DNA of 60,000 nt from Cryptomeria japonica (Eukaryota; Streptophyta; Pinopsida; Cupressales; Cupressaceae): contig NC_081411.1 in assembly GCF_030272615.1 (NCBI RefSeq), forward strand, positions 44,345,517-44,405,516, read 5' to 3'. Shown piece after piece: positions 1 to 11,180 of the stretch (its first letter is position 1; the number at the start of each line of letters is the position of its first letter). Below the pieces are notes generated by a model. The model did no database searches and was not told where the DNA came from. It saw only the letters and a program-made list of their open reading frames with translations. The position numbers and the translations under genes were made by a program.

Positions 1-498
1 AATGTCTTGTATTGAAGTAGTCATTATGTTTGATGTAAAAGTAGGTATACTAGCAATAGGAGTCGTCAAAGGAATAGAATGATTGATTTGAGTAGGAGGT
101 TGTGTATAACCCAAAGTTTCGGCACAACTCTTCATAGGCATCACATTCGAATCCACAATGTGTGCAATACCACGCAAAATATCAATTCCATTCTTATCAC
201 TTTGAACCATACGTTTTAGACCCTCAATTAATGAAAGAGCTTGACTATCGGGGTATTCTTGAGACATCCATTGTCGAAAATCATCAAATTGGTTATCCAA
301 TTTTGAAAGTTGTTCTATAGAAACCTCATGGAGAGCTTCTTCATCATTAAGAGGATTAGAGGAATTACCCATGTCCTCGTTAAAAAGGCCATTCAAATTA
401 GGTTCCATCTCCTCGGTAATTAAACCTTGGAAAGACTTAATTCTAAGGCTTCGTCTAACGGGAATAGTGTAAGTAGGGCTTATTGTTGTAAAACTCAT
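1..498 (-). CDS. G0: N-terminal part of a gypsy gag-like ORF (cut by window edge)
   Basis: An open frame of 166 codons starts at the ATG at 498 and runs off the left edge without a stop. The N-terminus has a basic VRRSLRIK stretch, then an acidic segment, then a helical-looking region. No zinc knuckle or protease is reached. I call it gag because it is the first long ORF after the PBS at 1659-1677 and the LTR at 1681-2886, in the same orientation and separated by a leader of about 1.16 kb. The sequence itself does not match a gag motif I can name, so the family assignment rests on position. It is intact as far as seen. Confidence 0.5.
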   Translation of the reverse strand, partial: MSFTTISPTYTIPVRRSLRIKSFQGLITEEMEPNLNGLFNEDMGNSSNPLNDEEALHEVSIEQLSKLDNQFDDFRQWMSQEYPDSQALSLIEGLKRMVQSDKNGIDILRGIAHIVDSNVMPMKSCAETLGYTQPPTQINHSIPLTTPIASIPTFTSNIMTTSIQDI

Positions 499-626
499 GC
501 ACTAAAGAGAGAGAGAAGATTTCAAATTTTATAGGTAGCAAATTTCAATAAAGTCAGCCAATCTCCTAGATTTAAGCTGTTAAATACAATTAGGACAATC
601 TCCCAAAATTTCAGAAAAAATGTCAG

Positions 627-656
627 GGACCGTGGCGAACGGAGTGCACACGGTCC
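627..656. repeat. G0 hairpin motif, copy 1
   Basis: GGACCGTG at the left pairs perfectly with CACGGTCC at the right, giving an 8-bp stem with a 14-base loop. It lies in the leader of the left gypsy element. Related copies lie at 1248-1277, 2047-2076 and 2687-2715. Confidence 0.6.
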
Positions 657-1247
657 TCGCAACTTTTTTCAAAATTTTCAGGGATGAAAGTTATGATGAT
701 TTTAAAGCTAATCTGAAAAAATTGAGTGATTTTACGATCTGTAGGTAGGCCAAATTAAAGTTGCAATCTCAAAATTGAACCCTACCAAGATTGTTGAAAA
801 ATGCAAAATTCGAATTTTGAAAAAGAGAGGGAAACTAAAATTTTGAATTTTATGATTTTAGAGGGAATACTGAAAGCAATGTAGGCTTTGAAATTAAAAG
901 TTGACTCGATTTCATGCAAAATTCAAATTTGAAAGTGGAAATCAAAGTTGTTATAATTAAACACTTAATTTCAAAAGTCACAAATTGTAAAAATTTGAAT
1001 AAGGCACTGAAATTTCGAATGAATGCCAACACACTTTTCAGATTTAGGACTGTAAGGAACACAATTTTGATATGAATTTTAATTTCAACAATTTTTGAAT
1101 GACTAGAAGCCTTAATCCAAGCAATCACTAGACCAACTTTGACTTTAATTTTGAAAGTGTTAGAATTGATAAAATCAGCCAAAATTCTGGATTTTAGCAG
1201 AAAAATACAGTAAGATCTAGCTCCCGAAATTTCGGAAAAAATGTCGG

Positions 1248-1277
1248 GGACGATGGCGCTCGGGGTGCACACGGTCC
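1248..1277. repeat. G0 hairpin motif, copy 2
   Basis: Same layout as the copy at 627-656, with GGAC...GATGGCG, GTGCACACGGTCC and the following TCGCAACTTTTTT all conserved. The stem is imperfect here (GGACGATG against CACGGTCC). Confidence 0.5.
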
Positions 1278-1658
1278 TCGCAACTTTTTTCCAAATTTTC
1301 AGGGATGAGAGATATTGTGATTTTATTGCGAAATCCAAAGTTACAACCGATTTGGAGGTGTTTTGATTAGTGAAATTATCAGTCAAAGGTTGAACCAAGA
1401 AGGTTTTAAAAATTAGGGTTTTGACACTTAACCACTTAATTTTCAGAATTAAAGCACCAATATGAATTGACAATTTGCGATAGAAGGATAGATCTGAAAC
1501 ATGCATTAACAATAAACATTTCACAAGCTTAATTACTAAAAAGAAAATTTTAGGGTTTTTATGCAATTAACCTCTAAAATTTGCAAAAGATCAAACATGG
1601 AAATGTAATTAAGGAAGCAAATTTTTCAGATCTAACCATGAATAATCAGAATGAGGAT

Positions 1659-1677
1659 GTTCACGTCGGGTTCACCA
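1659..1677 (-). other. G0 primer binding site, tRNA-Trp type
   Basis: On the minus strand the sequence begins TGGTGAACCCGACGTGAA. This is complementary to the 3' end of plant tRNA-Trp (CCA preceded by ...TTCACGTCGGGTT) as I remember that tRNA. It starts three bases from the LTR edge. The same PBS occurs in G1 at 29698-29718. Confidence 0.7.
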
Positions 1678-2046
1678 AAATGTAAAGTGGAAAAATCGAA
1701 CCCTAGTTGTTCTCCCCTCCCCAACTCCAAGGAGAGAGAAGGGAGGTCACTAGGGTTGATGGTTTTCACTTGGAAGAGACTTTACATTCAAAAGAGGGGT
1801 TGAAACCCACAAGATCCAATCCCACACAATGCAGGATTGGATTCTAAATGAGTTTCAGGGGTTAAGACATCAAGGATACCCTCTTTTGTAAAGAATGTAG
1901 ATAGAATGATTGAACTAGGAATGCATGTAAAGTAAGAAAAATTCGCTTATAAACAGAGATAGGGATACGGGATGAAGCTGCGGACCTGGAATTAGCAGTA
2001 AAATGTTGAGATGGTGTTGTTCTGCAAATTTGAGCGAAAGTTGACG

Positions 2047-2076
2047 GGACGATGGCGCCCGACGTGCACACGGTCC
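2047..2076. repeat. G0 hairpin motif, copy 3 (inside LTR)
   Basis: GGACGATGGCGCCCGACGTG followed by CACACGGTCC. It matches the leader copies in order and spacing but lies inside the LTR, so in the RNA it would be near the 5' end. Confidence 0.5.
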
Positions 2077-2686
2077 TCCGAAAAATCCGCAAAACGAAGG
2101 GGGATCTGTTCGTCTCTGGACAAGGATTCCAGATCTTCAATTACAGCCATGTACCTGCAACCTACACACAGAAAAGAGAGGATGATTGGAGGGTTAGGGA
2201 TTAGGGGTTTTCCTTTAGGTCAAACCCCGGTTTTGGAATTAACCAAGAAATGAGAATGCTGTAAATGTAAATGTTTGTAATGTAAACAAGTACTGATACC
2301 TTGTTGTAAGAATGTTTGTATTATTACATGCGAAGGTGTAATGAATGTTGTATTTTGTATGTTGTAAGTGATCTCCTCTTCAATGGTTGAATCCTTGTCT
2401 TGAATGCAACACTTAGCCTTGAATGGAGACTTAGAATGCTCAATTGCTTGAAGGAATGCCTGAATGCTTGAATGTTTGAATGTTTGAATATCGTTTCCGC
2501 CTTTTGCACACATATGTCCTCCTCCTTTTTCCTCCCTTTCTAGGAGAGGAAAAGTAGTTTATATACTTGTCAATTAGGGTTGAGAGACTGATTTTCCTGA
2601 CCTTAGGCCGACCTAGAAGCATTATTTTCCAATTTGCAAACTTCAAGACCCGATGCCCAAAAGAGACCGGGCCCAAAATAGGGCCA

Positions 2687-2715
2687 GGGACCAGGGCGCT
2701 GGGCGCCATGGTCCC
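2687..2715. repeat. G0 hairpin motif, copy 4 (inside LTR, strongest dyad)
   Basis: GGGACCA at the left pairs with TGGTCCC at the right, and the inner GGCGC/GCGCC pairs as well, so nearly the whole 29-base segment can form one GC-rich hairpin. Confidence 0.55.
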
Positions 2716-2886
2716 ACCTCCCGGGACAACAGGGTGCAAGGAGGGATCATGCCAAGGTGCAGAAAAATGCAGTTTTTGGTGTCACAAGCAGGTTTCGGGG
2801 TCTCCATTCAGGTTCAACGTTGCGCTGCCATCGTGAAGACCCAAATGCAGTCGAAATTGCAAGTGTCGCAATTTTAGGACCCTACA

Positions 2887-3735
2887 GTATATTAAAATTA
2901 ATTAAGTAAATATTATATGTATTTTGATTTAATAAAAATTTAAATAAAAACAAAAATTTATAAAGTATAAAACATATATTATTTTAATCTATATTCATTA
3001 TATATTAAATGTTGTATTCACTATATATATATATATTAATTTTTAAACTAAAATAAAATTATAATTATAATTTTTCCACTGAATTAAAATTCATAATGGA
3101 ATGGGCAATGTTGTTTTTATTTTTAAATCCTTTTCTACTTACATACATAGACATTTATGTGTCCTTTCTCATACGAAAAGTCATGTTGCATTTTTGCACA
3201 GGTTAGTGAAAGTCCTCAAACAAAAGGTGAAAACGACATGTGAGAAAATGATTGGCAATGAAAAATGAGCGATCAAGATTTTTTTGATCGTCTTGCCTCC
3301 ATTCTTGCATAAGTTGAACCGTCAATTCACCAAGTTAGGTTGTTCCCTTCAAATAAGGGAACACCTTTGGTGTAATTAATTAATTTAAAAATAAAAAAAT
3401 ATATTTGTTTGTTAAAATGAACATTCAAATTATTAAATGACATGAAGAGACAAGTAAATGATTAATAAGTTTGTTATGGGTCAAATTTGGTTGATTGTCA
3501 ACATATATGAGATCATAAATATATTGTAATTAAATTTATATTGATTGTTGTATTTATTTAAAAAATGTTGAATTTAATAAAAATTAAAGAAAAAATTATA
3601 TCTTATATATTTTAACAATTAGCAAATTAAAATTTGACCTAGTCAACACCTTAGTCAAAATTTTATATATCTTATAATAGAAGAGAATCATCTATAAAAT
3701 AAATGTTCTTCTAAAATATCATATGTGAAAACAAC
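2887..3735. other. AT-rich stretch without recognisable gene
   Basis: Very AT-rich sequence with (TA)n tracts, for example around 3024-3038, and no ORF of note. I see no terminal repeats that bound it. It is probably old, degraded repeat DNA between the left gypsy LTR and the gag fragment. Confidence 0.4.
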
Positions 3736-4034
3736 CACTAATAAAACCAAACCAAATGATATATAGGATTTGGTCAACTTAGTTATATATATAACTATTG
3801 TCCAAGCATAAACCTGATGTTTACTTGTAATAGAGGAGTAATAGTCATTTATTTAGTCATTTTTATCTATGTGAGTAATTATTTAGTTGTGTTCCTTACC
3901 CGATGACCAAATTAGTTATTTATTTAGTCATTTATAGTTGTGTTGCAAAAAATGACTAAAATTTGGTCATTTTTACTTGTCGTGACTAAAAGTTTTAGTT
4001 ACCTGGTAATTTATTTGGCATATTTCTACTAGTG
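3736..4034. mobile_element. Possible small CACTA-type non-autonomous element
   Basis: The right end on the minus strand reads CACTAGTAGAAATATGCC (4034-4017), which resembles CACTA-superfamily termini, and it abruptly ends a gag-derived frame. Several TTTAGTCAT/ATGACTAAA subterminal motifs lie at 3848-3990. The proposed left end, CACTAATAAAACC at 3736, matches only partly, and the flanking 3-bp duplication is not clear. The right end is more credible than the left. Confidence 0.3.
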
Positions 4035-4838
4035 AAAGTTTATTGCTCCCGACAAGGTAATCAACTTGTTTGCAAGAAGTGTCTTTAATGCTGACCCAAG
4101 GGGTGTTATCTTGTTGAATCATTGTTGTGTGACTTGATAAATTGAAAACCAGTTGTTTTGGTTTCACATTATTATTATCCACTATCCCATCATTGAAGAT
4201 GTTTCGATTTTTGTTCCAAAACTTGTGTTTATCATTGTTGTTATTATTAGTATTGTTGTTGAGAGGAGGACTAACTCCTTTGTATATCAGCTACTCTCCT
4301 TTCTTTACCATAGCTTTCTCTATCCTGATTCCATTATCAATCATCTTTTCACAAATTGAAGGACATTGCATTTTTAATTTATAACTCATTTCTTTGTTTA
4401 GATTGTCAATGAATATGTCCATCTTTTCATATTCTAGGACCATACGTGGATATCGTGCAGCTAATCATCTCCACCTTTGTAGAAATGTCATGAAAGGTTC
4501 TCCACTCTTTTGCTTGCTGTGACATAAGTCTAGCATTGCGATCTCATGTTGTATGTTGTAAGCATATTGTGAAACAAACTTGTTCACCAATTTTGCAAAT
4601 GTTCTAGTTCTAGGTGGAGGTTTTGAAAACCATTCCATAGCTTTTCCACTTAATCTTTTTGAAAATAACCTCATTAAGTACGTGTCCTCATGTGCGAACT
4701 CCATGCTCATCGTGCAAAATTCTCTTACAGGATCTTCGAGATCAGTTCTTCCATTATATTTGTCATATCTAGGAGTTTCACAATTTGGAGGAAAAGGTAT
4801 CATGTTCAGACTTCTGTCAAATAGATAAGGACAATTTT
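4035..4838 (-). pseudogene. Gypsy gag fragment
   Basis: The longest open piece (4803-4465) reads as a Ty3/gypsy retrotransposon gag core: MIPFPPN..., then VREFCTMSMEFAHEDTYLMR, then AMEWFSKPPP, then LVNKFVSQYAYNIQHEIAML. It is clearly related to the gag of G2 at 56501-56947. The frame continues after a TGA (just below 4465) through the MDIFIDNLNKEMSYKLKMQC block towards 4035, where a CACTA-like end cuts it. On its upstream side it is cut at about 4840-4852 by the start of the C2 LTR. No PBS or LTR of its own is visible, so it is an orphan fragment and the substrate into which C2 inserted. Confidence 0.75.
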
Positions 4839-4852
4839 TTTGAAGCGAATAC

Positions 4853-5875
4853 TATTGGCCATTTGGAAGAATTGATTATGTGTTGCATTGATGTTTTATC
4901 ATTGATGTCAACACTAGTTGTTTGGATGCTTTATCGACACCCTTCTAGTCCTAGTAGATTGAGTAGTTTCTGGTTCGTTTGGATCCAACATGATTCAGTA
5001 GGATCTGGTATGATTTGGTTATGGAATTTGCTTATTCATGATACTCATGTTCATATTTAGTCATTTGGTTTTGGTCTGGTGATCAGATGCTATCCTGTTT
5101 GCTTGGAAACTTGGCTTGCACTTGCAGTGAGGGTTTCACCAGTAGAGTTTTTGTTGAAGATCCTTGATTAATTGCATAAGTGGTGTTGGTGCAGCTTCTG
5201 GTGGAGATTCACGATGCTATTGGTGATCATGTTTGAGACTTGGCAGATGGAGATCATTGTCTTAACGTGTGGACTTATATTGGGTCCCGGTTGATCTAGG
5301 TTATGGACCGACTTAATGTAACATGTGGATTAGACCTCTCGATGTGTTTCCAGGATGTCTTATGTGTTGGATATTATTTGTTTGGTTTAAGGCTAACATA
5401 TTTTGTAATTATATAATTAGTTTATTGTTTGGTAGCCGACCTATTTGTTTATGGTCGAGAGTTTATATATATATGATGTAAGATCTCATTGTAGATCATA
5501 TAAACAAAGATAAGGTCAGGGAATGGATATGTATATGTAATGTGCGAATAATGTAATATCATTCAGGCAGAGGATTTGGTCGATAATTGGAGATCGAATT
5601 GGGTTTATGTAAGAGGATTTAGTCCTTCGGTATAGAGCTTAACCTGAATTGTACTCATGCATAGGAGATGCTATCTTTGCAGTTCAAACACTTCTCCGAA
5701 TCGTAGTCTGGATTTCTATATAGTCAGTGAGACTCCTTTTGTGATGAGCAATGTGCTCTAGGCTGTTGGCCTTCCTGCAAGTGCAGGCCCCTCAATTGTA
5801 ATTCACATACTTAATACAGAGGTATTATCTGACTATGGGTAGGATTCCCACTGTGGTTTTTCTCTTTACCGGGTT
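4853..5875 (+). mobile_element. C2: first part of 5' LTR (copia), split by T1
   Basis: The block starts TATTGGCCATTTGG, which I read as TGTTGGCC with one change, in the middle of a gag fragment. It contains typical plant copia LTR text, including the late segment CCCACTGTGGTTTTTCTC followed by TTTACCGGGTT. It stops there and does not go on to the PBS. The expected continuation, ...CCGGTTTTCCAC, resumes at about 48604 and runs to a copia PBS at 48837. The LTR would be about 1.25 kb when the two parts are counted together. Orientation is plus. Confidence 0.6.
5868..5875. repeat. Candidate 8-bp target site duplication of T1, left copy
   Basis: ACCGGGTT here and ACCCGGTT at 48604-48611 flank T1 with one mismatch. 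Both sit at the same point of the C2 LTR (TTTACC-GGTT-TTCCAC). The octamer is nearly palindromic, so an alternative is that it belongs to the terminal inverted repeat. Confidence 0.45.
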
Positions 5876-5881
5876 GGGTAT

Positions 5882-5975
5882 GTGCAAGATCATGGTGTGC
5901 CAAAACAGGCCCTTAAGTGGCAATGTAATTTAAAAAAATCAGAGTTATGCAACTTGACATGAAAATTTGAATAAG
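5882..5975. repeat. T1 left terminal inverted repeat (degenerate)
   Basis: GTGCAAGATCATGG then GCCAAAA here matches the minus-strand right end GTGTAGGATCGTGG then GCCAAAA, both followed by AGT.GC.ATGT and an A-run. Similarity fades after about 90 bases. Identity was judged by eye. Confidence 0.5.
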
Positions 5976-6748
5976 TTGTGAACATTATTTTTAAAATATG
6001 TAAGAAGAGAATCTATAAAAAATTGAATGTAGTTTCTAAGCTACTAGTTGTTTTCTAAATTTTTTTTTTCTTATTTGATGAAAATTTCAAATTTCAATGC
6101 AGTGGTACTAAAATTTTAGGAAAAAGATAAGAATTAGACGTATGTTTGACCACCCTAATCACAATCAAATCATAATATATTTTTATAATATTTATAATAT
6201 AAGTATTAGACTCATGTTCGGATGTGACACATTTTTTTTTATAATTTTTTTTAAATTAAATAATTATTTATGAATTTTTTACTACAGCTTTTCAGAAATT
6301 CAGAAACTCCTACTTCTGACCACCTTAACTTGGTCAAAACCTTATGAAATTTAATTTTTAAATTTTTTTCCCTATGGTAGATGAAGCATAGGATGTGATG
6401 CATGTTTAGGATTCAAAAAATGTTATACTGTTTGAAAGTTATGAGTGTTTTTCAATCATTCCTTACAATCAAAACTATTGTCAGAATTCAATTAGAAAAT
6501 AAATAATAAATATTTATTAAAGTCGAAATAAGACAAGCCTTATATTGTTGGAAAGATGAGAATGTCCTTTAAAAACCCTTTTTCTTTTTATCAATTTTGG
6601 CTACAAAAAAAGTTGTCAGCTACCCATGTATAGTCTGAAAAATCAAGGAATATTGAAAAACACATTTTTTCAGTTGACTTTCCAGGCTTGTCACTTCCAA
6701 GGCAAATCCCAAAGCATTCACGAGCCAAAATTTGAAATTTGTACAACA

Positions 6749-6808
6749 AAAATCGGATATCCGGTACAATCAGATATCCGATTATATCGGATATTCGATT
6801 TTAATAAG
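6749..6808. repeat. T1 left GGATATC subterminal block
   Basis: Three overlapping near-palindromes of the form ATCGGATATCCGAT occur in 60 bp. The reverse complement of 48407-48466 aligns to this block end to end without gaps, with most positions identical by eye. An AT-rich tract follows on the inner side in both places. This is typical of transposase-binding subterminal repeats. Confidence 0.6.
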
Positions 6809-6834
6809 TAAATTCACTAACTAAATTTGCACAT

Positions 6835-6913
6835 AATTAATGTATTGTTTATTAATATATTAATATGTAATATTTTAATATATTAATTTATAAATAAATT
6901 AGTATATGATATT

Positions 6914-6993
<80 letters not shown>

Positions 6994-7039
6994 GGAGAGG
7001 GAAGGGAGAGAGATAGAGAGATTACGGGAGAGGGAGAGA
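6835..7039. repeat. TA-rich tract and GA microsatellite
   Basis: A TA-rich tract (6835-6912) leads into about 75 bases of (GA)n, then purine-rich GGGAGAGA variants to about 7039. On the other side of the satellite array the same purine/pyrimidine tract appears inverted, as CT (9485-9725), so the array is flanked by inverted microsatellites. Confidence 0.8.
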
Positions 7040-9484
7040 GATACTATGGGTCTTATGGTGTCCTAAGGGGTCATATTGTGTCCTACAACCCCTTAGGACA
7101 CCATATAACTCCTTAAGACATCAAATTGTGTCATTACGGGTCATATTGTATTCTAAGGGGTCATATTGTGTCATATGACCCCTTTAAGACACCATATGAC
7201 CACCTAGGATACAATATGACCCTTTACGACTCTATACGGTGTCATTATGGGTCATATGACCCCTTACGACACCATATGGTGTTGTTAGGGGTTATATGGT
7301 GTCCTAAGGGGTCATATTGTGTCCTACGACCCCTTAGGACACCATATGATCCCTTAAGACACCATATTGGGTCGTTATGGGTCCTATGGTGTCCCGAGGG
7401 CTCATAATGTGTCCTAAGACCCCTTAGGACAACATATGACCCCTTAAAACACCATATTGGGTCGTTATGGGTCCTATGGTATCTTAAGGGGTCATATTGT
7501 GTCCTACGACCCCTTAGGACACCATATGACCCCTTAAGACACCATATTAGGTCACTATGGGTCATATGCTGTCCTAAGGGGTCATATTGTGTCCTACGAC
7601 CCTTTAGGACACCATATGACCCCTTAAGACACCAAATTGTGTCGTTATGGGTCATATGGTGTCCTAAGGGGTCATGGGACACCATATGACCCCTAAGGAC
7701 AACATATGACCCCTTATGACACCATATTGGGTTGTTATGAGTCATATGGTGTCCATAAGGGTCATATTGTGTCCTACGACCCCTGAGGACACCATATGAC
7801 CCCTTAAGACCCCAAATTGTGTCGTTACGAGTCATATTATGTTTTAAGGGGTCATGGGGCACCATATGACCCATAAGGACAACATACGACCCCTTATGAC
7901 ACCATATTGGGTTGTTATGGGTCCTATGGAGTCCTAAGGGGTCATATTGTGTCCTACAACCCCTTAGGACACCATATGACCCCTTAAGACACCATATTGG
8001 GTTGTTATGGTCCTAAGGGGTCAGATTGTGTCCTATGACCCCTTAGGCCACCATATGACCCCTTAAGACACCAAATTATGTCCTTAGGGGTCATATGGTG
8101 TCCTAATGGGTCATGGGACACCATATGACCCCTAAGGACAACATACGACCCCTTATGACACCATATTGGGTTGTTATGGGTCCTATGGTGTCCTAAGGGG
8201 TCATATTGTGTCCTACGACCCCTTAGGACACCATATGACCCCTTAAGACACCAAATTGTGTCGTTAGGGGTCATATGGTGTCCTAAGGGGTCATGGGACA
8301 CCATATGAATCCTAAGGAGAACATACAACCCCTTATGACACCATATTGGGTCATTATAGGTCCTATGGTGTCCTAAGGGGTCATATTGTGTCCTACAACC
8401 CCTTAGGACACCATATGACCCCTTAAGACACCAAATTGTTTCATTAGGGGTCATATGGTGTCCTAATGGGTCATGGGACACCATATGACCCTTAAGGACA
8501 ACATACGACCCCTTATGACACCATATTGAGTTGTTATGGGTCCTATGGTGTCCTAAGGGGTCATATTATGTCCTACGACCCCTTAGGACACCATATGACC
8601 CCTTAAGACATCATATTGTGTCGTTATGGGTTATATGGTGTCCTAAGGGGTCATGTGACACCATATGACCCCTAAGGACAACATAAGACCCCTTATGATG
8701 CCATATTGGGTCGTTATAGGTCATATAGTTCCATAGGGGTCATATGGTGTCCTACAACACCTTACGAAACCATATGAACCCTTAAGAAACCAAATTGTGT
8801 CGTTATGGGTCATATTGTGTCCTAAGGGGTCATGGGACACCATATGACCCCTAAGGACAACATAGACCCCTTATGACACCATATTGGGTCATTATGAGTC
8901 ATATGGTGTCCATAGGGGTCATATTGTGTTCTACGAGCGCTTAGGATACCATATGACCCCTTAAGACACCAAAATCTGTCGTTATGGGTCATATTGTGTC
9001 CTAAGGGGTCATGGGACACTATATGACCCGTAAGGACAACATACGATCCCTTCCGACACCATATTGGGTCGTTATGGGTCCTATGGTGTCCTAATGGGTC
9101 ATATTGTGTCCTATGACCCCTTAGGACATTATATGACCCCTTAAGACACCATATTGGGTCATTATGGGTCCTCTAGTGTCCTAAGGGGTCATATTGTGTC
9201 CTATGACCCCTTAGGACACTATATGACGACTTAAGACACCACATTGAGTTGTTAGGGGTCATATGGTGTCCTAATGGGTCATCGGATACCATATGACCCC
9301 TAGGGACAACATACGACCCCTTATGACACCATATTGGGTCATTATGGGTCCTATGGTGTCCTAAGGGGTCATATTGTGTCCTACAACCCATTAGGACACC
9401 ATATGACCCCTTAAGACACCAAATTGTGTTGTTATGGGTCATATGGTATCCTAAGGGGTCATGAGACACCATATGAACCCTTAT
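7040..9484. repeat. 90-bp palindromic satellite array
   Basis: About 27 copies of a 90-bp unit. The ACCATATTGG/ACCAAATTGT landmark recurs at 7361, 7451, 7541, 7631, 7721, 7811, 7901 and 7991, exactly 90 apart, and later with some slips. Alternate units differ (ATATTGGG against AAATTGTG), giving a 180-bp higher-order repeat in places. Each unit contains inverted arms such as CCTAAGGGGTC and GACCCCTTAGG. Since 90 is a multiple of three, long frames of 93 to 209 codons appear on both strands. I regard them as by-products of the repeat. Confidence 0.9.
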
Positions 9485-9663
9485 GGTCACTCTCTCTCCC
9501 CCCCTCTTTCTCCCTCCCCCTCTCTCCCTTCCTCCCTCCCCCCCTCTCCCTTAATCTCTCTCTCCCCCCTGCTCTCTCTCTCTCCCCCCCTTGCCCCTCT
9601 CTCCCCTAATCTCTCTCTCCCCCCCCTCTCTCTCTCCCTCTCTCTCTCTCTCTCTCCCTCTCC

Positions 9664-9699
<36 letters not shown>

Positions 9700-9725
9700 G
9701 CCCCTCTCCTTCTCTCTCTCTCTCA
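9485..9725. repeat. CT-rich microsatellite
   Basis: Pyrimidine tract of CTCTC and CCCCTCTC runs. It is the inverted counterpart of the GA tract at 6915-7039. Copia C1 inserted in it. The tract continues at 33560-33690 on the other side of C1. Confidence 0.85.
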
Positions 9726-11164
9726 TGGTATGATGAAAGAATAAGTATCCAGTAGAATACTGAGAGGGGGGGGGGGTAAATCAGTATATTGAAAAACTGA
9801 TACAAAGTTCCCAAACTCAAACTCAGTCACATAAAGTAAACATATCTCAATCAAGATCGATATTCATAAGAATACTTGACATCAACCGGTTTAATTGTTA
9901 TGACAACTTAACAATAAACAACTTCAATCTTGTAAACATCAACAATGCTTAATCATAACTCAACATATTCGTCTCTCAATGCTTCTACTTATCATTCCTT
10001 ATCAAAAGTTAATCAAATCAACAAATAAGATAATAACCACAAAAGCATTCACCATTTGACACAAATGTTTATACGTGGAAAACCCAAATAGGTAAAAACC
10101 ACGGTGAGATGAGACTCCCAAGGATAGCTATCTGAACTCTTTTGAAGTTCGCCCTATTAGGAGCCAAGCCTGTTAAAGCTTTACAATAAGTCCTTTTAAG
10201 AACTAATTCCGGTTAGGAATCACCCGATTAAGGGATTTACAAATATGCCTTGACGAAAAGCACAATACCCTGTTAGGAGTAACCTCGCTAGAGGATTTAA
10301 GAATCCAAGCCAATGGACCACCTTGTTAGAGGATTTAATGAGTAACCAAGCTTGTTAGAGCTTACCCGGTTAAGGGATTTCACTTTTGCTGTAATTGTTA
10401 GAAAACAACAGGTTTTCTTGATCTGTCTGAGTAGCACTACATTTGCTTGATTAGATCCTTCTAAGCTTCAATCTGCCTTCACTCAAAGTGCAGATCCATT
10501 CACTGGTTAGGCAACTACACTCTCAACAGGTTTCAATCAACCTTGCCAACAACCTTTACAAACAACTTCAGCGACCTTAAATACATATCAATTAGGTCGG
10601 TAACACAACAAAAACTGAATTCTCATCATCGAGATTACAAACAAGTCGGTACAATCTTGACCGTTGGAAATCATGACAATCTCTTCACATTCTTCAAGAA
10701 AATTCCAACCGCTCCATGATCATCACTTCATCGGACTTTGTAACTCATCACGCGCTGTGCATTAGATGCAATCCACTTTGCTCCTTCCCTAGATAATAAA
10801 CAAACACGCCAAAACAATTTGAACTTATCCTCATACAATGATAACACATGTCTCCATCATTACCACTTATCAGATAATAAACCAATAAAATTGATCAGTT
10901 AGGGTTTAACAACTGATAGGGTTTACCAGTTACATTGCATAGAAAGGTTTAACCCTTTACACTGGTTTACCGGTTCAACTCACAAAATTTACATACTAGT
11001 TTACAACATCTTCCACAAAGCTCTTCTTACAGGTTACTAGCCAATATCAAAAACAAAAATATCAACAATAACATGAATACCATTACTGGTTCAATTGACC
11101 TCAATGACAACATATCATTAATGCAATCTCTATGCAAAATGCCAACAAACTCAAAATGCCAACA
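9726..11164 (-). repeat. C1 3' LTR
   Basis: 1439 bp. In the element sense it begins TGTTGGCATTTTGAG at 11164 and ends CATCATACCA at 9726. It matches 32105-33542 along its length with scattered substitutions. It contains a poly-G tract on the plus strand (GGGGGGGGGG near 9767-9776) where the other LTR has GGGGGAAGGG. Confidence 0.9.
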
Positions 11165-11180
11165 ATCTCCCCCTTTGGCA
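11165..11180 (-). other. C1 polypurine tract
   Basis: In the element sense TGCCAAAGGGGGAGAT lies immediately before the 3' LTR start TGTTGG. This is the classic plus-strand priming site form of plant copia elements. Confidence 0.8.

Larger units (their letters stand above)
499..1658 (-). other. G0: untranslated leader between PBS and gag
   Basis: This AT-rich leader of the left gypsy element contains two copies of a roughly 90-bp segment (about 617-690 and 1237-1315) centred on a GC-rich dyad. A 238-codon frame (1566-850, minus) lies inside. It has low-complexity Ile/Lys/Phe/Leu composition and crosses the repeat, so I treat it as non-coding. I see no promoter or other gene here. Confidence 0.5.
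1681..2886 (-). mobile_element. G0: 5' LTR of a Ty3/gypsy element
   Basis: In the minus orientation this block starts TGTAGGGTCC at 2886 and ends CACTTTACA at 1681, the expected TG...CA form, and lies directly beside the tRNA-Trp PBS. It is about 1.2 kb long. It carries two of the four dyad motifs (2047-2076 and 2687-2715). The 3' LTR lies outside the window, so the boundary on the 2886 side rests on the TG/CA ends and on the change to AT-rich sequence, not on an LTR pair. Confidence 0.65.

Noticed and set aside
850-1566. 238-codon frame on the minus strand in the G0 leader
   Set aside because: Low-complexity Ile/Lys/Phe/Leu composition. It spans the repeated hairpin segment, whose other copies are not in a coding context. 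It lies between PBS and the better gag candidate.
7040-9484. CRISPR-like array of repeats with dyad symmetry
   Set aside because: Units are contiguous 90-mers without unique spacers, and the context is plant retrotransposons.
7245-9490. Long minus-strand frames (209, 159, 105 codons) in the satellite
   Set aside because: The 90-bp unit is a multiple of three, so any stop-free unit yields a long frame. Both strands show such frames, and the products are only repeats of one 30-residue text.
9424-9820. Frames with Ser/Leu/Pro-rich and Arg/Glu-rich translations
   Set aside because: Products of the CT microsatellite read in several frames on both strands.
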